Source of the DNA: Gardnerella swidsinskii | GTDB taxonomy: Bacteria; Actinomycetota; Actinomycetes; Actinomycetales; Bifidobacteriaceae | Direction: 5' to 3' | DNA length: 63,737 nucleotides | Assembly: GCF_003397705.1 (NCBI RefSeq) | Contig: NZ_QJVB01000006.1 | Span: forward strand, 1-63,737 | In this document: positions 26,428 to 35,836 of the stretch, one piece after another | Position numbering within the stretch: the first letter of the stretch is position 1 | Layout: each line of letters opens with the position of its first letter | Made by a program: the position numbers and the translations under genes | The notes under the pieces: generated by a model | Seen by the model: the letters and a program-made list of their open reading frames with translations, nothing else | What the model was told of the DNA's origin: nothing | Databases searched by the model: none

Positions 26428-27907
26428 AACACTTACACTCGCCAGCCTTTTTGATGGCTCGGGCGGTTTTCCTTTAGCAGCTACGCTTACAGGGATTAAA
26501 CCTTTATGGGCAAGTGAAATCGAGCCGTTTCCTATAAGAGTTACCACTAAAAGATTACCTGATGTTAAGCACTTAGGTGATGTATCAAAGATTAAAGGCG
26601 ATACTGTGGAAGCGGTTGATATTATCACGTTTGGAAGCCCATGTCAGGACATGTCGATTGCAGGTAAACGGGCAGGTCTTAGCGGTTCTCGCTCGAACCT
26701 GTTTTTTGAAGCGATTCGGATTATTAAAGAGATGAGGAGGAAAACAGGTGGACAAAAACCAAGATATATCGTTTGGGAGAACGTTCCGGGAGCGTTTTCC
26801 TCAAATAAAGGAGAAGACTTCGAGAAAGTTATCAAAGAAATCTGTGCTGTCAAAGGACATACGTTTAATGCTCCTAGACCTGAAAAATGGAGCAGTGCAG
26901 GACTTGTCATGGCAGAAGATTTCTCACTCGCATGGAGGGTACTTGATGCTTCATACTTCGGAGTACCCCAGAGAAGAAAACGTATCTTTCTTGTCGCAGA
27001 TTTTGATGGACAAAGTGCCGGAAAAATATTATTTGAGCAAGAAAGCATGCCTTGGGATTCTACGGCGAGCAGAAAGCCGTGGCAAGAAACTACCGGACAT
27101 TTTGAAACAGGCACTGGTGATGCAATCGAAAGATACTGTTTAAACGATCAGGGCGGAAACAGAATGGACGTGTTTGAAAACAAAAGCGGCACGCTTACAG
27201 CAAGCGTGGGAAACCATCCACCACTCGTGTTTGAAAATCACGGACAGGACTCACGATATAAAGGGCCTATTAGCGTGTCTCAAACCGTGCTTTCCACGTT
27301 TGGAACAGGTGGGAATAATCAGCCTTTTGTGGTTTGTGATAAAACCTGTTTTGACGTTCGTTTAACATCACTCAACACGAAAAACAAGCGTGCTAAAGTG
27401 TATGAAACAAAACTGGCAAGAACAATTAACACAGGGCTAAACTCGCCTGAAGCTAATCAAGGCGGTCTTGCAATAGTGTATTCTACGAGTAAAAACTCGC
27501 ATCACACGAATGCTCGGGCTGAAATGACAGACACGCTTGTGGCAAGTGACTATAAAGATCCTCCTGTCATAAACGATATGAATGAGGATAAACACTATGT
27601 GGTTAGACGTTTAACACCGAAAGAATGTGCAAGACTGCAGGGCTTTCCTGACTGTTGGTGTGATAATCTTCAAACAGAAAATCCAAGCGATGAAGAGCTT
27701 ATCTTTTGGCAGGATGTGTTTGAAACACATCGAAAACTAGTCACGAACGCCTGTAAGTCAAAAAGTAAAAACCAGATAATCAAATGGCTTAAAAATCCTC
27801 ACACTGATTCAGCGGAATACAAGATGTGGGGCAACGGCGTGGCGCTTCCCTGCGTGTATTTCGTTCTCAAAAATATCGCTTATTTTCAGGGAAAAGAAAG
27901 CACATAA
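26420..27907 (+). CDS. DNA cytosine-5 methyltransferase
   Basis: This 495-aa C5 methyltransferase has motif I (FDGSGGFPLA), motif IV with catalytic Cys (GSPCQDMS), ENV motif VI (VWENVPGA), motif VIII (QRRKR), a long variable region of about 200 residues for target recognition, and motifs IX-X (RRLTPKECARLQGFP and GNGVALPC). It looks complete. It is coupled to the preceding methyltransferase and forms, with the MetK-like gene, a phage DNA-modification block. Confidence 0.95.
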   Translation: MSKTLTLASLFDGSGGFPLAATLTGIKPLWASEIEPFPIRVTTKRLPDVKHLGDVSKIKGDTVEAVDIITFGSPCQDMSIAGKRAGLSGSRSNLFFEAIRIIKEMRRKTGGQKPRYIVWENVPGAFSSNKGEDFEKVIKEICAVKGHTFNAPRPEKWSSAGLVMAEDFSLAWRVLDASYFGVPQRRKRIFLVADFDGQSAGKILFEQESMPWDSTASRKPWQETTGHFETGTGDAIERYCLNDQGGNRMDVFENKSGTLTASVGNHPPLVFENHGQDSRYKGPISVSQTVLSTFGTGGNNQPFVVCDKTCFDVRLTSLNTKNKRAKVYETKLARTINTGLNSPEANQGGLAIVYSTSKNSHHTNARAEMTDTLVASDYKDPPVINDMNEDKHYVVRRLTPKECARLQGFPDCWCDNLQTENPSDEELIFWQDVFETHRKLVTNACKSKSKNQIIKWLKNPHTDSAEYKMWGNGVALPCVYFVLKNIAYFQGKEST

Positions 27908-27910
27908 GAC

Positions 27911-27939
27911 TTGCTAAATATCTTCTTTAGAGTGATGTA
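27911..27939 (+). promoter_or_regulatory. Repeated phage promoter motif, copy 1
   Basis: TTGCTA, 17 bp and GATGTA, with the invariant TTTAGAGT directly before the second element. Copies 2-4 lie at 28883, 29302 and 52560. It precedes the gene at 27974 by 35 bp and starts right after the methyltransferase stop. Confidence 0.7.
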
Positions 27940-27973
27940 TATACACAAGGAAAAACCTAAAGGAGGTATTAAA

Positions 27974-28609
27974 ATGAGCTTAGAATATGGTTTAAAAGGT
28001 TCTAAAAGAAAACCACTCATACAAGCAATAGAAAACTTAACAGGTCTTAAAGCCGTGTATCTTAAAACTCCCAGCATGGCTTACAAGATAGGCCCTTTCA
28101 CAGTCGGTAAAACCGGAACAGTAACATCTGCGGATGATGAAGACCTAAAGGATCTAAAACAAATACTTGAGGGCGATTATGGTATACGCCTTCCGGAAAA
28201 CCAGAGTGAAAGCACACGCATGCTTACAGTCGAGTTTCCAAAAGATAAGCTGGATGTGACTAAGCTTAGAAAAATCATCAAAAACAAGGGTGATTTAATT
28301 AAAAAAGCACTCGATGTGACAAGCATTGAAATAGAGGAAAACGATGAAACAGTTAGTTTTCCCTGGTTTAAAGATGTAAGCCAAGATCATATGGATACTT
28401 ACATGAAGCTTATTTCTGCTCTTTGCAAAATGAGCTTGGAAGTAAAACATGTGAATGAAACTAAGCATAAGCCGGTTAACGATAAGTATGCCTTCAGATG
28501 TTTTCTTCTTAGACTCGGCTTTATAGGCGATGAGTTTAAAAAGGATAGAAAGATTCTGCTTTCCCATTTAGAAGGCTCATGTGCTTTTAGAAACGAAAGA
28601 GGTGAATGA
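27974..28609 (+). CDS. Phage protein of unknown function (211 aa)
   Basis: No family is recognised with certainty; similar proteins are often labelled virulence-related in clostridial prophages. The start ATG 27974 follows AAAGGAGG; the longer frame to 27911 would begin inside the promoter motif. The N-terminal part (about residues 1-65) resembles an alpha/beta nucleic-acid-binding domain, with a second one after residue 65 (TRMLTVEFPKDKLDVTKL). It is coupled to the next gene. Confidence 0.75.
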   Translation: MSLEYGLKGSKRKPLIQAIENLTGLKAVYLKTPSMAYKIGPFTVGKTGTVTSADDEDLKDLKQILEGDYGIRLPENQSESTRMLTVEFPKDKLDVTKLRKIIKNKGDLIKKALDVTSIEIEENDETVSFPWFKDVSQDHMDTYMKLISALCKMSLEVKHVNETKHKPVNDKYAFRCFLLRLGFIGDEFKKDRKILLSHLEGSCAFRNERGE

Positions 28610-28836
28610 TGAGAGCATTCAGTAGAGAACAGGTTGAAAAGCTTAGAAAAACTTATCCTAAAGGTTGTTTGGTAGAGCTTATCTTAATGGATGATGTTCA
28701 GGCACCTCCTATCGGCACTAAAGGCAGAGTACGAGGTGTTGATGATATGGGTTCAATCATGGTTTCTTGGGAAACAGGAAGCGGGCTAAGCATTGTTTAT
28801 GGCGTGGATAAGTGCCGAAAAATTAGCGACTTGTAA
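28609..28836 (+). CDS. DUF4314-like small protein (75 aa)
   Basis: This small beta-rich protein has the DUF4314 pattern: VELILMDDVQAPPIGTKG, then RVRGVDDMGSIMVSWETGSG and a C-terminal YGVDKCR. Such proteins are frequent in phages and conjugative elements of Bacillota; their role is unknown. ATG 28609 follows GAGGTGA. The preceding stop overlaps the alternative ATG at 28606. Confidence 0.8.
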   Translation: MRAFSREQVEKLRKTYPKGCLVELILMDDVQAPPIGTKGRVRGVDDMGSIMVSWETGSGLSIVYGVDKCRKISDL

Positions 28837-28882
28837 GAACAATAATTAGTGGAAATACCAGCGGTTTTATCCCGTTTATTGC

Positions 28883-28911
28883 TTGATAATATGTGCTTTT
28901 AGAGTGATATA
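28883..28911 (+). promoter_or_regulatory. Repeated phage promoter motif, copy 2
   Basis: TTGATA-17-GATATA with TTTAGAGT before the second element. It precedes ATG 28951. Confidence 0.7.
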
Positions 28912-28950
28912 TAGTATCAGCAAAAGCACGTGCGCAAAGGAGAAGAACCT

Positions 28951-29235
28951 ATGAAAAAAGAAACCTTACAAAGACTTACGAGCGAAGTTAAAGCCTGCAG
29001 ACGCTACGCTCTAAACGCAATCAAAAAAGCTGAAGAAGGAAAAATCAGCTCGGCTATCAGCATGCTCGACATTGCACAAACAGCAAAAACCTGCGCCATG
29101 AAAGCCCACGAGGAGCTTTGGAAGGTAAGTGAAGGAAAACTAAACGATACGGAGTTTGAACTGTTTGCGGATGCTGAAACCTTGGACAAGGATATTCAGA
29201 AAGCCTACCAAGCGATTAAACAAGCAAGAAACTAA
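28951..29235 (+). CDS. Small helical protein, unknown (94 aa)
   Basis: This protein is almost wholly alpha-helical, rich in Ala and Lys, and probably a short helical bundle. ATG 28951 follows AAAGGAG. It has its own copy of the repeated promoter, so it is a single-gene unit. No function can be assigned. Confidence 0.7.
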   Translation: MKKETLQRLTSEVKACRRYALNAIKKAEEGKISSAISMLDIAQTAKTCAMKAHEELWKVSEGKLNDTEFELFADAETLDKDIQKAYQAIKQARN

Positions 29236-29301
29236 AAAGAAAAATTGGTTAAACCTAAAGAAAAATCGTGGAATTACCTGCGATTTTTTCTCATTTATGA
29301 C

Positions 29302-29330
29302 TTGCTATTCTGTGCCTTTAGAGTGATATA
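29302..29330 (+). promoter_or_regulatory. Repeated phage promoter motif, copy 3
   Basis: TTGCTA-17-GATATA with TTTAGAGT before the second element. It precedes ATG 29368. Confidence 0.7.
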
Positions 29331-29367
29331 TAGTACTAACAAAAAGCATAGAAAAAGGAGCAAAACC

Positions 29368-29592
29368 ATGTGGGAACAAGGCACGCTTAGAGTAGAAGAT
29401 CAGGTTGTAAGCTACAGTATGAAGGTTTTTGAAGAGCCAAGCGAATATGGGATTAACCAGGGAAGAATTTCCAAGCTTACTTTGAAAAACAATAACAAGG
29501 TTATCGCAAACTACGATAGAGGCTGGGACATGATGCCAACAGATAAGCTTGCAAACGAGGCTTTAGAAATGATCCTTGACACCAGAAACTAG
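29368..29592 (+). CDS. Small phage protein, unknown (74 aa)
   Basis: This 74-residue protein (MWEQGTLRVED) has alternating strand-like segments and a conserved-looking NYDRGWDM motif. The frame is open further upstream to 29245, but that part contains the promoter copy, and only ATG 29368 has a ribosome site (AAAGGAG). It resembles uncharacterised DUF7678-like proteins of clostridial phages; this is a weak match from memory. Confidence 0.65.
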   Translation: MWEQGTLRVEDQVVSYSMKVFEEPSEYGINQGRISKLTLKNNNKVIANYDRGWDMMPTDKLANEALEMILDTRN

Positions 29593-29616
29593 AAACTAAA
29601 GTTTTATTAAAAACAG

Positions 29617-29641
29617 CAGGGCTTTTAAGGCCCTGTTTCTC
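29617..29641 (+). terminator. Hairpin terminator
   Basis: CAGGGC (29617-29622) pairs with GCCCTG (29630-29635) and TTTCTCGT follows; it ends the small-gene unit. Confidence 0.55.
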
Positions 29642-29670
29642 GTAAAAAAGAAAAACCAAGAAATGACGTG

Positions 29671-29692
29671 GACGCTGAAGGCGTCTTTTTTT
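29671..29692 (+). terminator. Terminator-like leader hairpin before the large terminase gene
   Basis: GACGC-TGAAG-GCGTC is followed by seven T and ATGCCTAAAGAAAGGAGG, the ribosome site of the terminase gene. The layout repeats that at 20354-20409. Confidence 0.7.
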
Positions 29693-29718
29693 ATGCCTAA
29701 AGAAAGGAGGAGCTTAAG

Positions 29719-31311
29719 TTGCAAGCGTACGAGGTCACTAAGTTTAAAAAAGAAGATTCAACCTATAGTAAGGATTTAGCGGATTATGCTGTAAGTTTTA
29801 TCGAATGTTTAACACACACGAAAGGCACGTGGGCTGGTAAGCCTTTTAAGCTCCTAGCCTGGCAGGAGCAGATTATCAGGGACTTGTTTGGCGTGGTTAA
29901 ACCGAATGGTTACCGTCAGTTTAATACCGCTTATATTGAAATACCTAAGAAAATGGGTAAAAGTGAGCTTGCCGCTGCAGTAGCTTTGCTTTTATGCTGT
30001 GGGGATAATGAGGAGCGTGCCGAGGTTTATGGTTGTGCGGCGGACCGTCAACAGGCAACAATCGTGTTTGACGTGGCGGCGGACATGGTTAGAATGTGTC
30101 CGGCTCTTAATCGTAGGGTTAAAATTTTAGCTTCGCAAAAACGTATTATTTTCCTACCAACTAACAGTTTCTACCAAGTGTTGTCGGCTGAAGCTTACTC
30201 TAAACACGGGTTTAACATTCACGGTGTCGTGTTTGATGAGCTTCACACGCAGCCAAACCGTAAACTTTTTGACGTGATGACTAAAGGCTCCGGGGATGCT
30301 CGCATGCAGCCACTATATTTTCTGATTACCACGGCTGGTACGGATACGCATTCTATCTGCTATGAGACGCATCAGAAAGCAGTGGATATTCTCGAGGGTA
30401 GGAAAATTGATCCAACTTTTTACCCAGTGATTTATGGTGCAAAAGAAACGGACGATTGGACGGATCCTAAGGTGTGGAAGAAAGCTAATCCTTCTCTTGG
30501 GGTTACGGTGCAAATGGAGAAAGTTAAGGCTGCTTTCGAGTCAGCTCGGCAAAATCCTGGTGAAGAGAATGCTTTCCGTCAGCTTCGTCTTAACCAGTGG
30601 GTGAAACAGTCTATTCGTTGGATGCCGATGGAAAAATGGGATGCTTGCGGTTTTCAGGTGAACGAAGAAGAACTCGAGGGCAGGGTCTGCTACGGGGGTC
30701 TTGACCTTTCAAGCACCACTGATCTTACGGCTTTTTCGCTTGTGTTTCCGCCTTTAGATGAGTCGGATAAGTTTCGTATCCTACCATATTTTTGGGTGCC
30801 TGAAGAAACCTTGAGTTTACGAGTGAAACGAGACCACGTGCCTTATGACGTGTGGGAAAAACAAGGTTTTATTAAGACTACGGAAGGAAACGTTGTTCAC
30901 TACGGGTTTATTGAAAAATTCATCGAAACTTTAGGTGAACGTTTCAATATTCGTGAGATTGCTTTCGACCGTTGGGGCGCGGTACAAATGGTGCAAAACC
31001 TTGAAAACATGGGGTTTACCGTGGTTCCCTTCGGACAGGGATTCAAGGATATGAGTCCGCCTACCAAGGAGCTTATGAAACTTGTGCTCGAGCAGAAAAT
31101 CGCACACGCAGGGCATCCGGTGCTTCGCTGGAACATGGATAACATTTTCATTCGCACCGATCCTGCCGGAAACATTAAGGCAGATAAGGAAAAATCAACC
31201 GAGAAAATAGACGGTGCTATCGCAACCATCATGGCACTAGACCGAGCAATCAGGTGTGGCAACCAGAATACGGAAAGCGTGTATGACAATCGCGGGATTT
31301 TGTTTATGTAG
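29719..31311 (+). CDS. Terminase large subunit
   Basis: This 530-aa packaging ATPase-nuclease has an ATPase domain with KKMGKSELAAA as Walker A-like loop and VVFDELHTQ as Walker B (about residues 75-180). The C-terminal RNase H-like nuclease has acidic residues in GGLDLSSTTDLTAF, EIAFDRWG and the late KIDGAIATIMALD. TTG 29719 follows GGAGGAG. It starts the head operon that runs to the capsid gene. Confidence 0.93.
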   Translation: MQAYEVTKFKKEDSTYSKDLADYAVSFIECLTHTKGTWAGKPFKLLAWQEQIIRDLFGVVKPNGYRQFNTAYIEIPKKMGKSELAAAVALLLCCGDNEERAEVYGCAADRQQATIVFDVAADMVRMCPALNRRVKILASQKRIIFLPTNSFYQVLSAEAYSKHGFNIHGVVFDELHTQPNRKLFDVMTKGSGDARMQPLYFLITTAGTDTHSICYETHQKAVDILEGRKIDPTFYPVIYGAKETDDWTDPKVWKKANPSLGVTVQMEKVKAAFESARQNPGEENAFRQLRLNQWVKQSIRWMPMEKWDACGFQVNEEELEGRVCYGGLDLSSTTDLTAFSLVFPPLDESDKFRILPYFWVPEETLSLRVKRDHVPYDVWEKQGFIKTTEGNVVHYGFIEKFIETLGERFNIREIAFDRWGAVQMVQNLENMGFTVVPFGQGFKDMSPPTKELMKLVLEQKIAHAGHPVLRWNMDNIFIRTDPAGNIKADKEKSTEKIDGAIATIMALDRAIRCGNQNTESVYDNRGILFM

Positions 31312-31320
31312 GAGGTGACA

Positions 31321-32610
31321 ATGAACATTTTTAGCAGACTATTTAAATCAAGGGATAAGCCTGAAAACAGGATGTTAGGCGGCGGTTATCGTTTCTTAAT
31401 GGGCGCGTCCTCGTCCGGTAAGAGGGTGAATGAGCGTTCGGCGATGCAGATGACGGCTGTCTACTCGTGTGTGCGTATTTTGTCTGAGGCGGTGGCGAGT
31501 CTGCCGCTTCACGTGTATGAGCGGACGAGTACAGGTACGGCTAAAGCTGTTAAACATCCTTTGTATAAGGTGCTTCATGATGAGCCGAATCTTGAGATGA
31601 CAAGCTTCGTGTTTAGAGAAACATTGATGACGCATCTATTGTTATGGGGTAATGCTTACGCGCAGATTATTCGAAACGGTAAAGGCGAGGTTTTAGGCTT
31701 ATACCCTTTAATGCCTGATCGTATGAGAGTTGACCGTGATGATAGTGGTCAAATTTTTTACGAGTATACGTTAAATGATAGTGATGTTTTAGCGGGTAAA
31801 GAAACGAGTGTGAAACTTAAGCCCTTTGATGTGCTTCATATTCCCGGTCTTGGTTTTGACGGTCTTGTTGGCTATTCGCCTATTGCGATGGCAAAAAACG
31901 CTATCGGTATGGCGATAGCTACGGAAGAGTATGGCGCATCGTTTTTTGCTAACGGTGCTACACCAAGCGGCATTCTAGAATACCCAGGGACTGTAAAAGA
32001 TCCGTCTGGTATGAGGGATAGTTGGAATAAGGGGTTCTCGGGTTCTAACTCGCATAAGATAGCGATTTTAGAGGAAGGCATGAAATATACGCCTATTTCT
32101 ATTTCGCCTAACGAAGCACAGTTTCTTGAAACTCGTAAGTTTCAGATTAACGAAATCGCTCGTATTTTTAGAGTCCCACCACACATGGTTGGTGATTTAG
32201 AAAAATCAAGTTTTTCTAATATTGAACAGCAGTCGCTGGAGTTTGTGAAATACACGCTTGATCCTTGGGTGGCGCGTTTTGAACAGTCTATTACGAGACG
32301 GCTTTTTACTGATAAGGATAAAGAAACCTATTATGTGAAGTTTAACGTGGATGGTCTTCTTCGAGGAGACTATCAGAGTCGTATGAATGGTTATGCTACC
32401 GCTCGTCAAAACGGTTGGATGAGCGCAAACGATATTAGACAGTTAGAAAACCTGGATAAGATTCCTGCCTGTGAGGGTGGTGACTTGTATTTGATTAACG
32501 GTAACATGCTCCCACTTAACCGTGCTGGAGCATTCGCAAACAGTAGCGGAAAGGAGGAAAAAGGTAATGAGGAAGTTTTGGCAGTGGAAAAACCAGGCGG
32601 TCAACAGTGA
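31321..32610 (+). CDS. Portal protein (HK97 family)
   Basis: This 429-aa portal subunit forms the dodecameric DNA channel. Recognisable segments are VYSCVRILSEAVASLP near residue 50, LLLWGNAYA, ATPSGILEYPG and the wing helix FLETRKFQINEIARIFRVPP. ATG 31321 follows TAGGAGGTG. The end overlaps the protease gene by 44 bp. Confidence 0.92.
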   Translation: MNIFSRLFKSRDKPENRMLGGGYRFLMGASSSGKRVNERSAMQMTAVYSCVRILSEAVASLPLHVYERTSTGTAKAVKHPLYKVLHDEPNLEMTSFVFRETLMTHLLLWGNAYAQIIRNGKGEVLGLYPLMPDRMRVDRDDSGQIFYEYTLNDSDVLAGKETSVKLKPFDVLHIPGLGFDGLVGYSPIAMAKNAIGMAIATEEYGASFFANGATPSGILEYPGTVKDPSGMRDSWNKGFSGSNSHKIAILEEGMKYTPISISPNEAQFLETRKFQINEIARIFRVPPHMVGDLEKSSFSNIEQQSLEFVKYTLDPWVARFEQSITRRLFTDKDKETYYVKFNVDGLLRGDYQSRMNGYATARQNGWMSANDIRQLENLDKIPACEGGDLYLINGNMLPLNRAGAFANSSGKEEKGNEEVLAVEKPGGQQ

Positions 32611-33301
32611 GAATAATGAGATTTTTGAGAGGACACTGTTTCTTAACGGTACGATTGCTGAAGAATCATGGTTTGATGATGATATTACACCACAACTTTT
32701 TAAAGACGAGTTAAACGCTGGTAGTGGGAATATTACCGTGTGGATTAACTCTCCCGGCGGGGATTGTGTGACTGCGGCACAAATCTATAACATGCTCATG
32801 GATTACAAGGGTTGTGTGACGGTCAAGATTGACGGTATTGCGGCATCGGCTGCATCAGTGATTGCGATGGCCGGGACAAAGGTTTATATGAGCCCGGTGT
32901 CAATGCTCATGATTCATAATCCTATGACTGTTGCTTTTGGAAACAGAAACGAAATGGAAAAAGCAATATCAATGCTTGATGAGGTCAAAGAGTCCATTAT
33001 TAACGCTTACGAGATTAAAACAGGGCTTAACCGTGTGAAACTCTCGCATTTAATGGATTCGGAAACGTGGATGGATGCTAACAAGGCGGTAGAACTCGGG
33101 TTCGCGGACGGTGTTTTAACTAGAGGTGAAACCACTGATATTGGCATACCACAAGTTTCAACATTGTATTCGAAGTTAATCGTGCAAAACACGTTATTGA
33201 AAAAAATATGTAAAGCCTGCCGGATAAGCGGTAAGGAAACAAACAATATTAGTGCAGACGATCTTATGGATCGTCTTTTTTTAATCAAAAATTGGAGGTA
33301 A
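32567..33301 (+). CDS. ClpP-like prohead protease
   Basis: This 244-aa S14-family protease cuts the scaffold region of the capsid protein. It shows NSPGGDC, the serine in GIAASAASVIAM, the His in MLMIHNP, and LMDSETWMDANKAVELGFAD. The start ATG 32567 (MRKFWQW) follows AAGGAGG; the frame upstream overlaps the portal gene more. The capsid gene begins 2 bp after its stop. Confidence 0.92.
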   Translation: MRKFWQWKNQAVNSENNEIFERTLFLNGTIAEESWFDDDITPQLFKDELNAGSGNITVWINSPGGDCVTAAQIYNMLMDYKGCVTVKIDGIAASAASVIAMAGTKVYMSPVSMLMIHNPMTVAFGNRNEMEKAISMLDEVKESIINAYEIKTGLNRVKLSHLMDSETWMDANKAVELGFADGVLTRGETTDIGIPQVSTLYSKLIVQNTLLKKICKACRISGKETNNISADDLMDRLFLIKNWR

Positions 33302-33303
33302 AC

Positions 33304-34488
33304 ATGATGAACAGTATTTCAAACATGGTTGAGAAACGTAATAAGGCTTGGCAGGGTGCGAAAGCTTTCCTTGAGTCTAAACGTGACAAGGACGGGCTTA
33401 TTTCAGAAGAAGACGCGAAAACTTACGATGAGATGGAAGCGAAAGTGAAAGCTTACAGTATGGAAATTGATCGTTTAGAGCAGATGGAAAAAATGGATAA
33501 GGAGCTTTCAAAACCAACATCAGAGGCGATTGTTGCAAAACCTATGAAAACAGGTGTGAAACTTGAAAAACAAGGTCGTGCGCGTGACGAGTATAAGCAG
33601 GCGATGCTTACAGCTCTTAGAAGTAATTTTAAACGAGTTGATAACGTGTTGCAGGAAGGCGTGGACGCTGACGGCGGGTATCTTGTGCCGGAAGAATACG
33701 ATAATCGTTTGATTGAAACGTTGAAAGAAGAAAACATTATTCGCTCTCTTGCTACCACGATTACTACTAGTGGAGAGCATAAGATTAATGTTGCGATGAG
33801 TGATCCTGCAGCAGCTTGGATTGAAGAAGGCGCAAGCCTTAACTTTGGGGATTCCAAGTTTGCGCAAATACTGCTTGACGCTCATAAGCTTCACGTTGCG
33901 GTAAAAGTTACTGAAGAACTCTTGTATGATAATGCGTTTAACCTCGAGAATCATCTTCTCACATCCTTCGGCATGGCGTTGGCTAACGCGGAGGAAGACG
34001 CTTTTCTTAACGGGGATGGTATTGGAAAACCGACTGGTATTTTCAACAAGAAAGACGGTGGTACGTTCCTTAAAGAAACTGCCAGTATTAAAACTGATGA
34101 TTTGATTGATCTTGTTCACGCTTTGAGGCGACCATACCGTAAAAACGCGAGTTTTATTATGAACGATAAAACGGTCGCGAGCATACGAAAACTTAAAGAC
34201 AATAACGGCGCGTACGTTTGGCAGCCTTCATACCAGGATGATGAGCCGAACAGGATTCTCGGATACCCGGTATACACGTCTGCTTACGCGCCTGAAAACA
34301 TGGTGGCTTTTGGTGACTACTCGTACTACAACATTGGCGACCGTGGTTCACGCTCGTTTAAAGAGCTTACTGAGCTTTTCGCTGGAAACGGCATGATAGG
34401 TTTCGTTGCTAAAGAGCGTGTAGACGGCAAACTCGTGCTTAAAGAAGCAGTACAGATTCTGCCTGTTAAAACAAGCGTAGCAGCCTAA
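33304..34488 (+). CDS. Major capsid protein (HK97 fold)
   Basis: This 394-aa capsid protein has an N-terminal coiled-coil delta domain (about residues 1-100), removed after assembly, and a mature HK97 region starting near GVDADGGYLVPEEY. ATG 33304 (or 33307) follows TTGGAGGT. Confidence 0.93.
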   Translation: MMNSISNMVEKRNKAWQGAKAFLESKRDKDGLISEEDAKTYDEMEAKVKAYSMEIDRLEQMEKMDKELSKPTSEAIVAKPMKTGVKLEKQGRARDEYKQAMLTALRSNFKRVDNVLQEGVDADGGYLVPEEYDNRLIETLKEENIIRSLATTITTSGEHKINVAMSDPAAAWIEEGASLNFGDSKFAQILLDAHKLHVAVKVTEELLYDNAFNLENHLLTSFGMALANAEEDAFLNGDGIGKPTGIFNKKDGGTFLKETASIKTDDLIDLVHALRRPYRKNASFIMNDKTVASIRKLKDNNGAYVWQPSYQDDEPNRILGYPVYTSAYAPENMVAFGDYSYYNIGDRGSRSFKELTELFAGNGMIGFVAKERVDGKLVLKEAVQILPVKTSVAA

Positions 34489-34516
34489 AAAAAAGATGGT
34501 TTAAGGAGGGGTGTTG

Positions 34517-34795
34517 ATGATAGTTACAGTCGAGGAAGCAAAAAACTATCTTAGGGTGGATAGTAAAGAAGATGATGAGCTTATCAACACCCTTATTCAT
34601 TCTGCTGAAAAACTCTGCCAGGGAGTAGCTCGTAAAAACGATACTAGTTTGATTAGTGAAAACTTTGACGAGTATCGGCTCGCAGTCTTATACGCTACAG
34701 GCTACTTGTATGAGCATCGGGAAGAAGCAGACCATCACGCTCTAACTCTCACCTTACGTTCGATGCTTTTTACTGTTAGAAAAACGGGGTTTTAA
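34517..34795 (+). CDS. Head-tail connector (gp6-like)
   Basis: This 92-aa DNA-packaging adaptor starts MIVTVEEAKNYLRVD and continues with DDELINTLIHSAEKL, the usual pattern of phage gp6-like connector proteins that bind under the portal. ATG 34517 follows AAGGAGGGG. Confidence 0.85.
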   Translation: MIVTVEEAKNYLRVDSKEDDELINTLIHSAEKLCQGVARKNDTSLISENFDEYRLAVLYATGYLYEHREEADHHALTLTLRSMLFTVRKTGF

Positions 34796-35128
34796 ATGAG
34801 AATAAGTTTATTAAACGAGCGTATTATGCTGCTTAAAAACAGTGTTGAAGTTGATGAGGTTGGTAACCATAAGATTAAGTGGAGTAAATATTACGAGTGT
34901 TACGCTACGGTGAGTGCTGAAAGCCCATCTGAGCAGACTTCGGCGGGAAACGTGTGGGATGAGTCAAAAATAGATTTTACTATCCGCTATTCGAAAGAAA
35001 CCGCCGTAATCTCATCGCTTGGTTACAGGATTATTTTCCATGATACGGTTTATGAGATTTTAGGTGTTGACCACATGAATTATAAGAAGAAAAGCCTGAA
35101 ACTTCACTGTAAGAGGTGTAAAAAGTGA
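34796..35128 (+). CDS. Head closure protein (SPP1 gp16-like)
   Basis: This 110-aa beta-rich protein, starting right after the previous stop, matches the usual gp16-like head-tail closure proteins (LLNERIMLLK, EVDEVGNHKIKW, GYRIIFHDTVYEILGVDH). It is coupled to both neighbours. Confidence 0.82.
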   Translation: MRISLLNERIMLLKNSVEVDEVGNHKIKWSKYYECYATVSAESPSEQTSAGNVWDESKIDFTIRYSKETAVISSLGYRIIFHDTVYEILGVDHMNYKKKSLKLHCKRCKK

Positions 35129-35505
35129 GCAAAACAGGAGTAGATAATCTTTCAAACAGGATAATAAAAGAGCTTAAAACTTACGCGGATACTACGAGTG
35201 AGAAAGTAAAAGAAGCAGTTAAAAACGTGAGTAAAACCGTTAAAGAAGATATAGCAAACACTGCTCCGAAACACACAGGTAAGTATGCGAAAAGTTGGGC
35301 GGTTAAAACTGTTAAAGAAACAGAAAACGCTCTCACACTGGTAGTTCACTCAAAAAACAAGTATCAGCTTACACACTTGTTAGAGTACGGTCACGCTAAA
35401 CGAGGCGGCGGACGCGTGGAAGCAAGAGCACACATTAAGCTTGCGGAAGAAAAAGCGGTTAAAAGTTTCGAAGAAAAAATAAGGGAGGCAATAGAACATG
35501 ACTAA
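35125..35505 (+). CDS. HK97 gp10-like tail completion protein
   Basis: This 126-aa protein carries TAPKHTGKYAKSWAVK and LLEYGHAKRGGGRVEARAHI, the hallmarks of the HK97 gp10 family. GTG 35125 follows AAGAGGTGT and overlaps the previous stop by 4 bp. Confidence 0.9.
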   Translation: MSKTGVDNLSNRIIKELKTYADTTSEKVKEAVKNVSKTVKEDIANTAPKHTGKYAKSWAVKTVKETENALTLVVHSKNKYQLTHLLEYGHAKRGGGRVEARAHIKLAEEKAVKSFEEKIREAIEHD

Positions 35506-35836
35506 ACTTTTAAACATCATAAGAGAGATAGGTTTTCCTTTCGCTTATCACCATTTTGCTGAAGGAGAATCACCTTCCCCACCGTTTCTTGTGTTTCTTA
35601 CGCCTGCAAGCAGTAATTTCGCGGCAGACGGGAAAGCGTATTTTAAAGCAAACGAAGTTCATATTGAACTATACACAGATTATAAGAATCCAGAGGTGGA
35701 AGAAAAAGTTGAAGCCGTGCTTGATAGGCACGGCATTTTTTATAACAAAACAGAGACGTTCATAGAGTCGGAAAAGCTTTATGAAACACTCTACATTTTT
35801 GAAATGGAGGTAACAGAAAATGGGAAACAAGGTTAA
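35498..35836 (+). CDS. Tail terminator-like protein
   Basis: This 112-aa protein lies in the position of the tail terminator, between gp10 and the major tail protein. It contains FAYHHFAEGESPSPPFLVF and a C-terminal strand region. It overlaps both neighbours by 8-17 bp. Confidence 0.8.
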   Translation: MTKLLNIIREIGFPFAYHHFAEGESPSPPFLVFLTPASSNFAADGKAYFKANEVHIELYTDYKNPEVEEKVEAVLDRHGIFYNKTETFIESEKLYETLYIFEMEVTENGKQG

